Source: Cereibacter_A azotoformans (GTDB lineage Bacteria > Pseudomonadota > Alphaproteobacteria > Rhodobacterales > Rhodobacteraceae). From it: a stretch of 64,000 bases of DNA. This document shows positions 41,231 to 49,260 of this stretch, in pieces (positions within the stretch are counted from its first letter, which is position 1; each line of letters begins with the position of its first letter). Below the pieces are notes generated by a model. The model was not told where the DNA came from. It saw nothing but the letters and a program-made list of their open reading frames with translations, and did not search any database. The DNA is taken from the NCBI RefSeq assembly GCF_003050905.1, contig NZ_QAOT01000004.1, one strand, 5' to 3'. The translations under genes and the position numbers were made by a program.

Positions 41231-42187
41231 GTGAGAACGACCGCCGTCATCCTGTCGGGTCCCCGGGACCTGGGTCTTCAATCCATCCAGTTGAACATGC
41301 CCGCGCCCGGCGACATCGTGGTTGAAATTACCCATTCGGGAATTTCGACCGGCACCGAGAAGCTGTTCTACACCGGGCAGATGCCGCCTTTCCCGGGCAT
41401 GGGCTATCCGCTGGTTCCGGGCTACGAGGCCGCGGGCGAGGTGGTCGAGGCCGCCCCCGACACCGGCTTCAAGCCGGGCGACCGGGTGTTCGTGCCGGGT
41501 TCGAACTGCTTTGCCCCGACCGAGGCCGGCCCGATCCGCGGCCTCTTCGGTGCGGCGACCAAGCGGCTGATCACGCCCGCCCATCGCGCGGTTCGCATCG
41601 ACCCGGCGCTCGAGGCCGAGGGCGCGCTCCTGGCGCTGGCCGCTACCGCCCGCCATGCGCTCGCCGGGCTGAACAACGTGCTGCCCGACCTGATCGTGGG
41701 CCACGGCACGCTGGGGCGGTTGCTCGCGCGGCTGACCATCGCCGCTGGCGGCGAGCCTCCGGTGGTCTGGGAGACCAAGCCCGAGCGCAGGAAGCACGCG
41801 CAGGGCTATGAGGTCATCGACCCGGCCACCGATCCCCGGCGCGACTACCAGTCGATCTATGATGCCTCGGGCGATCCGAAGCTCATCGACACGCTGGTGA
41901 TGCGGCTCGCCAAGGGTGGCGAGATCGTCCTTGCCGGCTTCTACACCGAACCCGTCGCCTTCACCTTCGTGCCCGCCTTCATGAAGGAAGCCCGAATCCG
42001 CATCGCTGCCGAGTGGCAGCCCGAGGACATGGTGGCCACCCGCGCGCTGATCGAGAGCGGGGCGCTTTCGCTTGCCAACCTGATCACCCACACCCGCCCC
42101 GCGTCGGAGGCGCCCGAGGCCTATGCAACGGCCTTCAACGACCCCGACTGCCTGAAGATGATCCTGGATTGGAGAGCCACCGCATGA
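41231..42187 (+). CDS. bchC: 3-hydroxyethyl bacteriochlorophyllide a dehydrogenase
   Basis: A 318-residue medium-chain dehydrogenase that oxidises the C3 hydroxyethyl group to acetyl in bacteriochlorophyllide a synthesis. It has the MDR N-terminal barrel (ISTGTEKLFYTGQMPPFPGMGYPLVPGYEAAGEV), the PGDRVFVPG strand and a short nucleotide motif LIVGHGTLGRLLA. It lacks the zinc ligands of alcohol dehydrogenases, as known for BchC. It begins with GTG and ends overlapping bchX (ATGA). Confidence 0.95.
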   Translation: MRTTAVILSGPRDLGLQSIQLNMPAPGDIVVEITHSGISTGTEKLFYTGQMPPFPGMGYPLVPGYEAAGEVVEAAPDTGFKPGDRVFVPGSNCFAPTEAGPIRGLFGAATKRLITPAHRAVRIDPALEAEGALLALAATARHALAGLNNVLPDLIVGHGTLGRLLARLTIAAGGEPPVVWETKPERRKHAQGYEVIDPATDPRRDYQSIYDASGDPKLIDTLVMRLAKGGEIVLAGFYTEPVAFTFVPAFMKEARIRIAAEWQPEDMVATRALIESGALSLANLITHTRPASEAPEAYATAFNDPDCLKMILDWRATA

Positions 42188-43185
42188 CGGACGCACCCAC
42201 CCTCAAAGAGTTCGATCAGCGGCTGCGCGACGAAGCGGCGGAAGAGCCGACGCTGGAAGTGCCGCAAGGCGAGCCGAAGAAGAAGACCCAGGTCATCGCG
42301 ATCTACGGCAAGGGCGGCATCGGCAAGTCGTTCACGCTCGCGAACCTCAGCTACATGATGGCGCAGCTCGGCAAGCGCGTGCTGCTGATCGGCTGCGACC
42401 CGAAGTCCGACACGACCTCGCTGCTCTTCGGCGGCAAGGCCTGCCCCACGATCATCGAGACCTCGGCCAAAAAGAAACTGGCCGGCGAAGAGGTGAAGAT
42501 CGGCGACGTCTGCTTCAAGCGCGGCGGCGTCTTCGCGATGGAACTGGGCGGGCCGGAAGTGGGCCGCGGCTGCGGCGGGCGCGGCATCATCCACGGCTTC
42601 GAGCTGCTGGAAAAGCTCGGGTTCCATGACTGGGACTTTGATTATGTGCTGCTGGACTTCCTCGGCGACGTGGTCTGCGGCGGCTTCGGCCTGCCGATCG
42701 CCCGCGACATGGCGCAGAAGGTGATCCTTGTCGGCTCGAACGATCTGCAGTCGCTCTATGTGACGAACAACGTCTGCTCGGCGGTGGAGTATTTCCGCAA
42801 GATGGGCGGCAATGTGGGCGTCGCGGGCCTTGTGATCAACAAGGACGACGGCACCGGCGAGGCGCAGGCCTTTGCCAAGGCGGTCGATATCCCGATCCTC
42901 GCCACCATCCCGGCCGATGAGGAACTGCGCCGCAAGTCCGCGAACTACCAGATCGTCGCGATCCCGGACACCAAATGGGGTCCGCTGTTCGAGGGGCTGG
43001 CCAATGCGGTGGGCGAGGCGCTGCCGATCCGGCCGAAACCGCTGACCCAGGATGGCCTTCTGGATCTCTTTACGCCGGAAGCGGTGGGGGCGGACTTCGT
43101 GCTCGACCCCGCGACCGACGCGGACATGCGCGGCAAGAACTTCGCGCCGAAGAAGTCGCTGGAAGTGGTCTACGACGATGCTTGA
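42184..43185 (+). CDS. bchX: Chlorophyllide a reductase iron protein subunit X
   Basis: A 333-residue NifH-like ATPase feeding electrons to BchYZ. The P-loop is GKGGIGKS (residues 42-49), switch I is LIGCDPKSDTTS, and the Cys ligands for the bridging 4Fe-4S cluster lie in GRGCGGRG and DVVCGGFG. The N-terminal 35-residue extension rich in acidic and Lys residues is typical of BchX and absent from BchL. The stop at 43185 lies eight bases inside a following small frame. Confidence 0.97.
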   Translation: MTDAPTLKEFDQRLRDEAAEEPTLEVPQGEPKKKTQVIAIYGKGGIGKSFTLANLSYMMAQLGKRVLLIGCDPKSDTTSLLFGGKACPTIIETSAKKKLAGEEVKIGDVCFKRGGVFAMELGGPEVGRGCGGRGIIHGFELLEKLGFHDWDFDYVLLDFLGDVVCGGFGLPIARDMAQKVILVGSNDLQSLYVTNNVCSAVEYFRKMGGNVGVAGLVINKDDGTGEAQAFAKAVDIPILATIPADEELRRKSANYQIVAIPDTKWGPLFEGLANAVGEALPIRPKPLTQDGLLDLFTPEAVGADFVLDPATDADMRGKNFAPKKSLEVVYDDA

Positions 43186-43264
43186 TCTGGCCGGTCTCGC
43201 GCGCCTCGACGAGGCGCTCCAGCAATTCGCGAAGCGCGAAAAGCGCGCGACGAGGAAGCAATGA
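43178..43264 (+). CDS. 28-residue open frame between bchX and bchY
   Basis: The frame encodes a 28-residue peptide beginning MLDLAGLARLDEALQQF and ending in a basic tail (KREKRATRKQ, about +5 net). ATG 43178 overlaps the end of bchX by eight bases, and its TGA overlaps the bchY ATG as ATGA, so it fills the 75-base gap exactly. The first 18 residues could form an amphipathic helix. I know no named gene here. It may be a true mini-protein of the chlorophyllide reductase operon, or a coupling leader that keeps ribosomes moving from bchX to bchY. GGAAGTGG lies about 8-15 bases upstream. Confidence 0.5.
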   Translation: MLDLAGLARLDEALQQFAKREKRATRKQ

Positions 43265-44763
43265 CGGACTCCGCACCGACCGGCGCCCCCGAAGGCATGG
43301 GCTGCCATTCGGCGGCCGACATGGCCGCCGCCGCCAGTGCCGCGGGCAACGCCGAACTGATGGACCGCTTCAAGGCCGACTATCCGGTCGGCCCCCACGA
43401 CAAGCCGCAAAGCATGTGCCCGGCCTTCGGGTCACTCCGCACCGGCCTTCGGATGCGGCGGGTGGGCACGATCATCTCGGGCTCGGCCTGCTGCACCTAT
43501 GGGCTGTCGTTCGTGTCGCACTTCTACGGCGCGCGGCGCTCGATCGGCTATGTGCCGTTCAACTCCGAGTCGCTGGTGACCGGCAAGCTCTTCGAGGACA
43601 TCCGCGAGGCGGTGCACGAGATGGCCGACCCCGAACGCTATGACGCGATTGTGGTGACGAACCTCTGCGTGCCGACCGCCTCGGGCGTGCCGCTGCGGCT
43701 GTTGCCCTCCGAGATCAACGGGGTGCGGATCGTCGGCATCGACGTGCCCGGTTTCGGTGTGCCGACCCATGCGGAAGCCAAGGACGTGCTGGCGGGGGCG
43801 ATGCTGAAATACGCCCGTGCCGAGGTCGAGGCCGGCCCGGTTCAGGCCCCGGTCTCCGGTCGGTCCGACCGTCCGACCGTGGCGCTGCTGGGCGAGATGT
43901 TCCCGGCCGACCCGGTGATGATCGGAGCGCTTCTGGCGCCCCTGGGCCTCGCGGCCGGTCCCGTGGTTCCCTGCCGCGACTGGCGCGAGCTTTACGCCGC
44001 GCTCGACTCGGGCGTGGCCGCCGCGATCCACCCGTTCTACACGGCCTCCGTCCGCGAGTTTCAGGCCGCCGGCCGCGCCATCGTCGGCTCGGCCCCGGTG
44101 GGGCATGACGGGACGGCCGACTGGCTGGCCAACATCGGCCGGGCCTATGGCATCGCGCCCGAACGGGTGGCTGCCGCGCAGAACGCCTTCCTGCCCGCGA
44201 TCAAGGGCGCGCTGGCTGGTGCGCCGATCAATGGGCGGATCACGCTCTCGGGCTATGAGGGCTCGGAACTGATCGTGGCTCGCCTTCTGATCGAAAGCGG
44301 CGCGGATGTGCCGTATGTCGGCACCGCCGCGGGCAAGACGCCGTGGAGTGCCGCCGACCGCGAGTGGCTGGAATCGAAGGGCGTGGTGGTGAAATACCGC
44401 GCCTCGCTCGAGGACGACCTGGCCGCGATGGAGGGCTTCGAGCCCGACCTCGCCATCGGCACGACGCCCGTGGTGCAGAAGGCAAAGGCGATGGGCCTGC
44501 CGTCGCTCTACTTCACCAACCTGATCTCGGCGCGGCCGCTGATGGGGCCGGCGGGGGCGGGCAGCCTTGCGCAGGTGATCAACGCCGCCATCGGCAACCG
44601 CGAGCGCATGGCGAAGATGAAGGCCTTCTTCAAGGGCGTGGGCGAGGGCGACACCTCCGGCATCTGGGAGGGCGCGCCGAACCTGCGGCCCGACTTCCGC
44701 GCCGCCCACCAGAAGAAGCTCGACAAGGCCGCCAAGGCCGCCAAGGCCGAGGAGATGATCTGA
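43261..44763 (+). CDS. bchY: Chlorophyllide a reductase subunit Y
   Basis: A 500-residue NifD-like subunit of chlorophyllide a reductase (COR), which reduces ring B C7=C8. The Cys residues that ligate the inter-subunit 4Fe-4S cluster are seen in SMCPAFGS, GSACCTYG and TNLCVPTASG. The N-terminal 50 residues and the Lys/Ala-rich C-terminal tail (KLDKAAKAAKAEEMI) are typical. Its stop overlaps the bchZ start by one base. Confidence 0.96.
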   Translation: MTDSAPTGAPEGMGCHSAADMAAAASAAGNAELMDRFKADYPVGPHDKPQSMCPAFGSLRTGLRMRRVGTIISGSACCTYGLSFVSHFYGARRSIGYVPFNSESLVTGKLFEDIREAVHEMADPERYDAIVVTNLCVPTASGVPLRLLPSEINGVRIVGIDVPGFGVPTHAEAKDVLAGAMLKYARAEVEAGPVQAPVSGRSDRPTVALLGEMFPADPVMIGALLAPLGLAAGPVVPCRDWRELYAALDSGVAAAIHPFYTASVREFQAAGRAIVGSAPVGHDGTADWLANIGRAYGIAPERVAAAQNAFLPAIKGALAGAPINGRITLSGYEGSELIVARLLIESGADVPYVGTAAGKTPWSAADREWLESKGVVVKYRASLEDDLAAMEGFEPDLAIGTTPVVQKAKAMGLPSLYFTNLISARPLMGPAGAGSLAQVINAAIGNRERMAKMKAFFKGVGEGDTSGIWEGAPNLRPDFRAAHQKKLDKAAKAAKAEEMI

Positions 44764-46238
44764 TGCTCGTGCAGGATCATGACAGGGCAGGGGGCTACTG
44801 GGGCGCCGTCTACGCCTTCTGCGCCGTGAAGGGCCTGCAGGTGGTCATCGACGGCCCGGTGGGCTGCGAGAACCTGCCGGTGACCTCGGTGCTGCACTAC
44901 ACCGACGCGCTGCCGCCGCACGAGTTGCCGATCGTGGTGACCGGCCTCGGCGAGGGCGAGATGAGCGAGGGCACCGAGGAATCGATGCGCCGCGCCTGGA
45001 AGGTGCTCGACCCGGCGTTGCCCGCGGTCGTGGTCACGGGGTCGATCGCCGAGATGATCGGCGGCGGCGTGACGCCGCAGGGCACGAACATCCAGCGCTT
45101 CCTGCCCCGCACCATCGACGAGGATCAGTGGGAATGCGCCGACCGCGCGATGACCTGGATCTTCACCGAGTTCGGGATGACCAAGGGTCGCATGCCGCCT
45201 GAGGCGAAGCGGCCCGAAGGCGCGAAGCCGCGGGTGAACATCCTCGGGCCGATGTATGGCACCTTCAACATGGCCTCCGATCTGCATGAGATTCGCAGGC
45301 TGGTCGAAGGGATCGGCGCCGAAGTGAACATGGTGATGCCCTTGGGCGCGCATCTCGCCGAGATGCGACACTTGGTCAATGCCGACGCCAACATCGTCAT
45401 GTACCGCGAATTCGGCCGTGGACTGGCCGAGGTTCTGGGCAAACCCTACCTCCAGGCGCCGATCGGGGTGGAAAGCACCACCGCCTTCCTGCGCTCGCTG
45501 GGAGAGATTCTGGGCCTCGATCCCGAGCCCTTCATCGAGCGCGAGAAGCATTCGACGCTGAAACCCGTGTGGGACCTGTGGCGCAGTGTCACGCAGGATT
45601 TCTTCGGGACGGCCAATTTCGGCATCGTGGCGACCGAAACCTATGCAAGGGGCATCCGAAACTACCTGGAAGGGGATCTCGGCCTGCCCTGCGCCTTTGC
45701 CATCGCCCGAAAGAGGGGCGCCAAGACCGATAACGAGGCGGTCCGCGGGCTGATCCGCCAGCACCGTCCGCTGGTCCTGATGGGGTCGATCAACGAGAAG
45801 ATTTACCTTGCGGAACTCAAGGCCGGCCACGGCCCGCAACCCTCTTTCATTGCAGCCTCTTTCCCGGGTGCGGCGATCCGGCGCGCTACCGGAACGCCCG
45901 TTATGGGATATGCAGGTGCTACGTGGTTACTGCAGGAAGTTTGCAACGCCCTGTTCGACGCCCTGTTCCACATCCTGCCCCTCGGGACGGAGATGGACAG
46001 CGCGGCCGCCACACCGACAACACTGCGCCGCGACTTCCCCTGGGATGCCGATGCGCAAGCGGCCCTGGACCGCATCGTAGAGGAGCATCCGGTTCTGACC
46101 CGGATCAGCGCCGCGCGGGCTTTGCGCGACGCCGCCGAGAAGGCTGCCCTCGATGCCGGTGCCGAGCGGGTCGTGAGAGAAACGGTCGAAGCCCTGCGTG
46201 GGCCGGGCTTCGGCGAGAGGAAGGGAGAGAACCAATGA
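44763..46238 (+). CDS. bchZ: Chlorophyllide a reductase subunit Z
   Basis: A 491-residue NifK-like subunit of COR. The cluster Cys is in VVIDGPVGCENLPVTS; the TGLGEGEMSEGTEES loop and VVVTGSIAEMIGGGV follow. The C-terminal extension beyond about residue 420 (FPWDADAQAALDRIVEEHPVLTRISAAR) resembles the PCP_red/light-independent protochlorophyllide reductase tail seen in BchB and BchZ. The last third uses more A/T-ending codons than the first, plausibly because the puf promoter is embedded here, as is known in Rhodobacter. The stop overlaps pufQ (ATGA). Confidence 0.96.
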   Translation: MLVQDHDRAGGYWGAVYAFCAVKGLQVVIDGPVGCENLPVTSVLHYTDALPPHELPIVVTGLGEGEMSEGTEESMRRAWKVLDPALPAVVVTGSIAEMIGGGVTPQGTNIQRFLPRTIDEDQWECADRAMTWIFTEFGMTKGRMPPEAKRPEGAKPRVNILGPMYGTFNMASDLHEIRRLVEGIGAEVNMVMPLGAHLAEMRHLVNADANIVMYREFGRGLAEVLGKPYLQAPIGVESTTAFLRSLGEILGLDPEPFIEREKHSTLKPVWDLWRSVTQDFFGTANFGIVATETYARGIRNYLEGDLGLPCAFAIARKRGAKTDNEAVRGLIRQHRPLVLMGSINEKIYLAELKAGHGPQPSFIAASFPGAAIRRATGTPVMGYAGATWLLQEVCNALFDALFHILPLGTEMDSAAATPTTLRRDFPWDADAQAALDRIVEEHPVLTRISAARALRDAAEKAALDAGAERVVRETVEALRGPGFGERKGENQ

Positions 46239-46468
46239 GCGATCATGCCGTCAACACGCCGGTCCATGCCGCCAGGGCCCACGGGCACCGAGCACCGCGT
46301 GCCGAGTTCTATGTCTACTTCGCCGTCATTCTGCTGGGCGCCTTCCCGGTGGCCTTCGTGAGCTGGATCGTCTCGGCGATCCGCCACGGTCGCCTGCCGA
46401 AGCGCGGCCCCTTCGCGTCCGCCTGGTTCGATGCCAAGGCGATCACGCCGCTGATTTTCCGCGCCTGA
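46235..46468 (+). CDS. pufQ: PufQ, bacteriochlorophyll/antenna assembly protein
   Basis: A 77-residue protein with one hydrophobic segment (YVYFAVILLGAFPVAFVSWIV, described, about residues 26-46) flanked by a His/Arg-rich N-terminus and a basic C-terminus. In Rhodobacter it promotes bacteriochlorophyll supply to the pigment proteins. It starts within the bchZ stop after AGGGAGAGAACC. The 65 bases between pufQ and pufK correspond to the RNA processing region known upstream of pufB. Confidence 0.93.
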   Translation: MSDHAVNTPVHAARAHGHRAPRAEFYVYFAVILLGAFPVAFVSWIVSAIRHGRLPKRGPFASAWFDAKAITPLIFRA

Positions 46469-46747
<279 letters not shown>

Positions 46748-46760
46748 GGAGAACAAGATC

Positions 46761-46937
46761 ATGGCTAAGTTCTACAAAATTTGGATGATCTTCGACCCCC
46801 GCCGCGTGTTCGTGGCTCAGGGCGTGTTCCTGTTCCTGCTCGCGGTGATGATCCACCTCATCCTGCTCAGCACCCCCAGCTACAACTGGCTGGAAATCTC
46901 TGCCGCGAAGTACAACCGCGTCGCCGTCGCCGAGTAA
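46761..46937 (+). CDS. pufA: Light-harvesting 1 alpha polypeptide
   Basis: A 58-residue LH1 alpha apoprotein. It has the N-terminal FYKIWMIFDPRRVFVAQGVF, one membrane helix, the bacteriochlorophyll His in AVMIHLILL, and a polar C-terminus ending AVAE, 13 bases after pufB. It forms alpha/beta units of LH1 with pufB. The following 123 bases hold a strong hairpin and then pufL. Confidence 0.98.
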   Translation: MAKFYKIWMIFDPRRVFVAQGVFLFLLAVMIHLILLSTPSYNWLEISAAKYNRVAVAE

Positions 46938-46951
46938 TCGGGCCGGCCCTC

Positions 46952-46981
46952 CGTCGCGGGCGGCACCCACCGCCCGCGACG
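46952..46981 (+). other. pufA-pufL intercistronic stabilising hairpin
   Basis: CGTCGCGGGCGG (46952-46963) pairs with CCGCCCGCGACG (46970-46981), 12 bp with a 6-base loop. It matches the intercistronic stem-loops known in Rhodobacter puf mRNA, which protect the pufBA segment from 3' decay and create the large excess of LH1 over reaction-centre message. Confidence 0.85.
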
Positions 46982-47060
46982 ATTCCAAGGTTCAGCCATT
47001 GAGACGGCTCCACCATGCGCGCAAGCGCCGGTCGGGCCGACTGCAAGCGGAGAGGGAAGC

Positions 47061-47909
47061 ATGGCACTGCTCAGCTTCGAGCGAAAATATCGCGTGCCGG
47101 GGGGCACGCTGGTCGGCGGAAACCTGTTCGACTTCTGGGTCGGCCCTTTCTACGTCGGCTTCTTCGGGGTAGCGACGTTCTTCTTCGCCGCCCTGGGCAC
47201 ACTCCTGATTGCCTGGAGCGCCGTACTTCAGGGTACCTGGAACCCCCAACTCATCTCTGTCTACCCGCCGGCCCTCGAGTACGGTCTGGGAGGTGCACCC
47301 CTCGCAGAAGGCGGGCTCTGGCAGATCATCACGATCTGCGCCACTGGTGCCTTCGTCAGCTGGGCGCTGCGCGAAGTCGAAATCTGCCGTAAGCTCGGCA
47401 TCGGGTATCACATTCCCTTTGCCTTCGCGTTCGCCATCCTGGCCTATCTGACGCTGGTGCTCTTCCGCCCGGTGATGATGGGCGCCTGGGGCTATGCGTT
47501 CCCCTACGGGATCTGGACGCACCTCGACTGGGTGTCGAACACGGGCTACACCTACGGCAACTTCCACTACAACCCTGCTCACATGATCGCCATCACGTTC
47601 TTCTTCACGAACGCGCTGGCACTGGCGCTGCATGGCGCCCTGGTCCTGTCCGCCGCCAACCCCGAGAAGGGCAAGGAAATGCGGACCCCGGACCATGAGG
47701 ACACGTTCTTCCGCGATCTGGTCGGCTATTCGATCGGGACGCTCGGGATCCACCGTCTCGGCCTGCTGCTCTCGCTCAGCGCCGTGTTCTTCAGCGCCGT
47801 CTGCATGATCATCTCCGGTACGATCTGGTTCGATGAATGGGCGACCTGGTGGCTGTGGTGGGTTGAACTGCCCTGGTGGGCCAACATCCCGGGAGGCGTC
47901 AATGGCTGA
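47061..47909 (+). CDS. pufL: Photosynthetic reaction centre L subunit
   Basis: A 282-residue type II reaction-centre subunit with five membrane helices. His ligands for bacteriochlorophyll are in THLDWVSNTG and NPAHMIAITFF, and non-haem iron ligands in ALALHGALVLS and LGIHRLGLLL. The RPVMMGAWGYAFPYG stretch is hallmark. The stop overlaps the pufM start by eight bases (ATG 47902), so L and M are made in balance. In R. sphaeroides an antisense RNA (asPcrL) against this region is known; I did not look for its promoter. Confidence 0.99.
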   Translation: MALLSFERKYRVPGGTLVGGNLFDFWVGPFYVGFFGVATFFFAALGTLLIAWSAVLQGTWNPQLISVYPPALEYGLGGAPLAEGGLWQIITICATGAFVSWALREVEICRKLGIGYHIPFAFAFAILAYLTLVLFRPVMMGAWGYAFPYGIWTHLDWVSNTGYTYGNFHYNPAHMIAITFFFTNALALALHGALVLSAANPEKGKEMRTPDHEDTFFRDLVGYSIGTLGIHRLGLLLSLSAVFFSAVCMIISGTIWFDEWATWWLWWVELPWWANIPGGVNG

Positions 47910-48828
47910 GTATCAGAACATCTTCACCCAGGTGCAGGTCCGCGGACCGGCTGACCTGGGGATGACGGAGGACGTCAACCTTGCCAACCGTTCGGGCGTG
48001 GGTCCCTTCTCGACCCTCATCGGCTGGTTCGGCAACGCCCAGCTCGGCCCGATCTACCTCGGCAGCCTCGGCGTCCTGTCCCTGTTCTCGGGCTTCCTGT
48101 GGTTCTTCACCATCGGGATCTGGTTCTGGTATCAAGCGGGGTGGAACCCGGCCGTGTTCATGCGCGACCTGTTCTACTTCTCGCTCGAGCCGCCAGCGCC
48201 GGAATACGGCCTCTCCTTCGCGGCTCCGCTGAAGGAAGGCGGGCTCTGGCTGATCGCCTCGTTCTTCATGTTCGTGTCGGTCTGGGCCTGGTGGGGTCGG
48301 GTCTATCTGCGGGCGCAAGCCCTCGGCATGGGCAAGCACACCGCCTGGGCGTTCCTCTCGGCCATCTGGCTCTGGATGGTGCTGGGCTTCATCCGTCCGA
48401 TCATGATGGGCTCCTGGTCCGAGGCGGTTCCCTACGGGATCTTCTCGCACCTCGACTGGACGAACAACTTCTCGCTCGTCCACGGGAACCTGTTCTACAA
48501 CCCCTTCCACGGTCTCTCGATCGCCTTCCTCTACGGTTCGGCCCTGCTCTTCGCGATGCACGGTGCGACCATCCTCGCGGTCTCCCGCTTCGGCGGCGAG
48601 CGCGAGCTGGAGCAGATCGCCGACCGCGGGACGGCGGCGGAGCGGGCGGCCCTCTTCTGGCGCTGGACCATGGGCTTCAACGCCACGATGGAAGGCATCC
48701 ACCGCTGGGCCATCTGGATGGCGGTCCTCGTGACCCTCACCGGCGGCATCGGCATCCTGCTCTCGGGCACCGTCGTGGACAACTGGTACGTCTGGGGCCA
48801 GAACCACGGCATGGCGCCGCTGAACTGA
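47902..48828 (+). CDS. pufM: Photosynthetic reaction centre M subunit
   Basis: A 308-residue partner of PufL with five membrane helices. Pigment ligands lie in SHLDWTNNFS and NPFHGLSIAFL; iron ligands are the His residues in FAMHGATIL and GIHRWAIWM plus a Glu in RELEQIADRG. MGSWSEAVPYG corresponds to the L-subunit GAWGYAFPYG. It ends at NHGMAPLN with no extension for a cytochrome subunit contact, in keeping with the absence of pufC. pufX follows after 12 bases. Confidence 0.99.
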   Translation: MAEYQNIFTQVQVRGPADLGMTEDVNLANRSGVGPFSTLIGWFGNAQLGPIYLGSLGVLSLFSGFLWFFTIGIWFWYQAGWNPAVFMRDLFYFSLEPPAPEYGLSFAAPLKEGGLWLIASFFMFVSVWAWWGRVYLRAQALGMGKHTAWAFLSAIWLWMVLGFIRPIMMGSWSEAVPYGIFSHLDWTNNFSLVHGNLFYNPFHGLSIAFLYGSALLFAMHGATILAVSRFGGERELEQIADRGTAAERAALFWRWTMGFNATMEGIHRWAIWMAVLVTLTGGIGILLSGTVVDNWYVWGQNHGMAPLN

Positions 48829-48840
48829 GGAGCGATCACA

Positions 48841-49089
48841 ATGGCTGACAAGACCATCTTCGACGATCACCTCAAAACCAATCCGAAGACCAACCTTCGC
48901 CTCTGGGTCGCTTTCCAGATGATGAAGGGTGCGGGTTGGGCCGGGGCCGTCTTCTTCGGGACCCTCCTGATGATCGGCTTCTTCCGGGTGCTCGGCCGGG
49001 CGCTCCCCATCGACGAGAACCCCGCTCCGGCGCCGAACCTGACCGGCGCCCTGGAGACCGGGATCGAGCTGATCAAGCATCTCGTCTGA
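48841..49089 (+). CDS. pufX: PufX, LH1 ring-opening and dimerisation protein
   Basis: An 82-residue single-helix membrane protein. The polar N-terminus (DDHLKTNPKTNLRLW) supports dimer formation and the helix contains GAGWAGAVFFG with small-residue packing motifs. The C-terminus LETGIELIKHLV is as in R. sphaeroides. It lets quinones through the LH1 ring. Compared with the R. sphaeroides protein I remember, several residues differ (for example DDHLK for NDHLN), pointing to a related species. pufX is restricted to this genus group. Confidence 0.98.
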   Translation: MADKTIFDDHLKTNPKTNLRLWVAFQMMKGAGWAGAVFFGTLLMIGFFRVLGRALPIDENPAPAPNLTGALETGIELIKHLV

Positions 49090-49243
49090 GAACGGTCACG
49101 GGGCAGGGCGGCGCCAGGCCGCCCGCCCCTCCAAATCCGGGCCATATCGCCGGCCCGGGTCCGGGGCGACACCACAGCCCGGTTCCCTTCCTGTTGGCGA
49201 CAGGGACCTGGTGCCGTGTGGAAGACCGCACGGCACCCTTTTG
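49090..49243 (+). ncRNA. puf 3' UTR, PcrX-like sRNA candidate
   Basis: In R. sphaeroides the 3' UTR of puf mRNA is processed by RNase E into the sRNA PcrX, which targets pufX. Here the same location holds a 12-bp stem with one bulged A (49100-49104 plus 49106-49112 with 49118-49129), a GC-rich middle, and a terminator at 49210-49243. The position and structure fit; base-level homology was not tested. Confidence 0.45.
49210..49243 (+). terminator. Intrinsic terminator of puf operon
   Basis: GGTGCCGTG (49210-49218) pairs with CACGGCACC (49229-49237), followed by CTTTTG. It lies 17 bases before the dxs start, so dxs is read either by leak-through or from its own promoter in the puf 3' UTR. Confidence 0.8.
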
Positions 49244-49260
49244 ACATTCGGGAGGCTTCA

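Noticed and set aside
49090..49260. A pufC cytochrome gene after pufM
   Set aside because: The frame after pufM is pufX, followed by a terminator and dxs. No haem-binding CxxCH motif is present.
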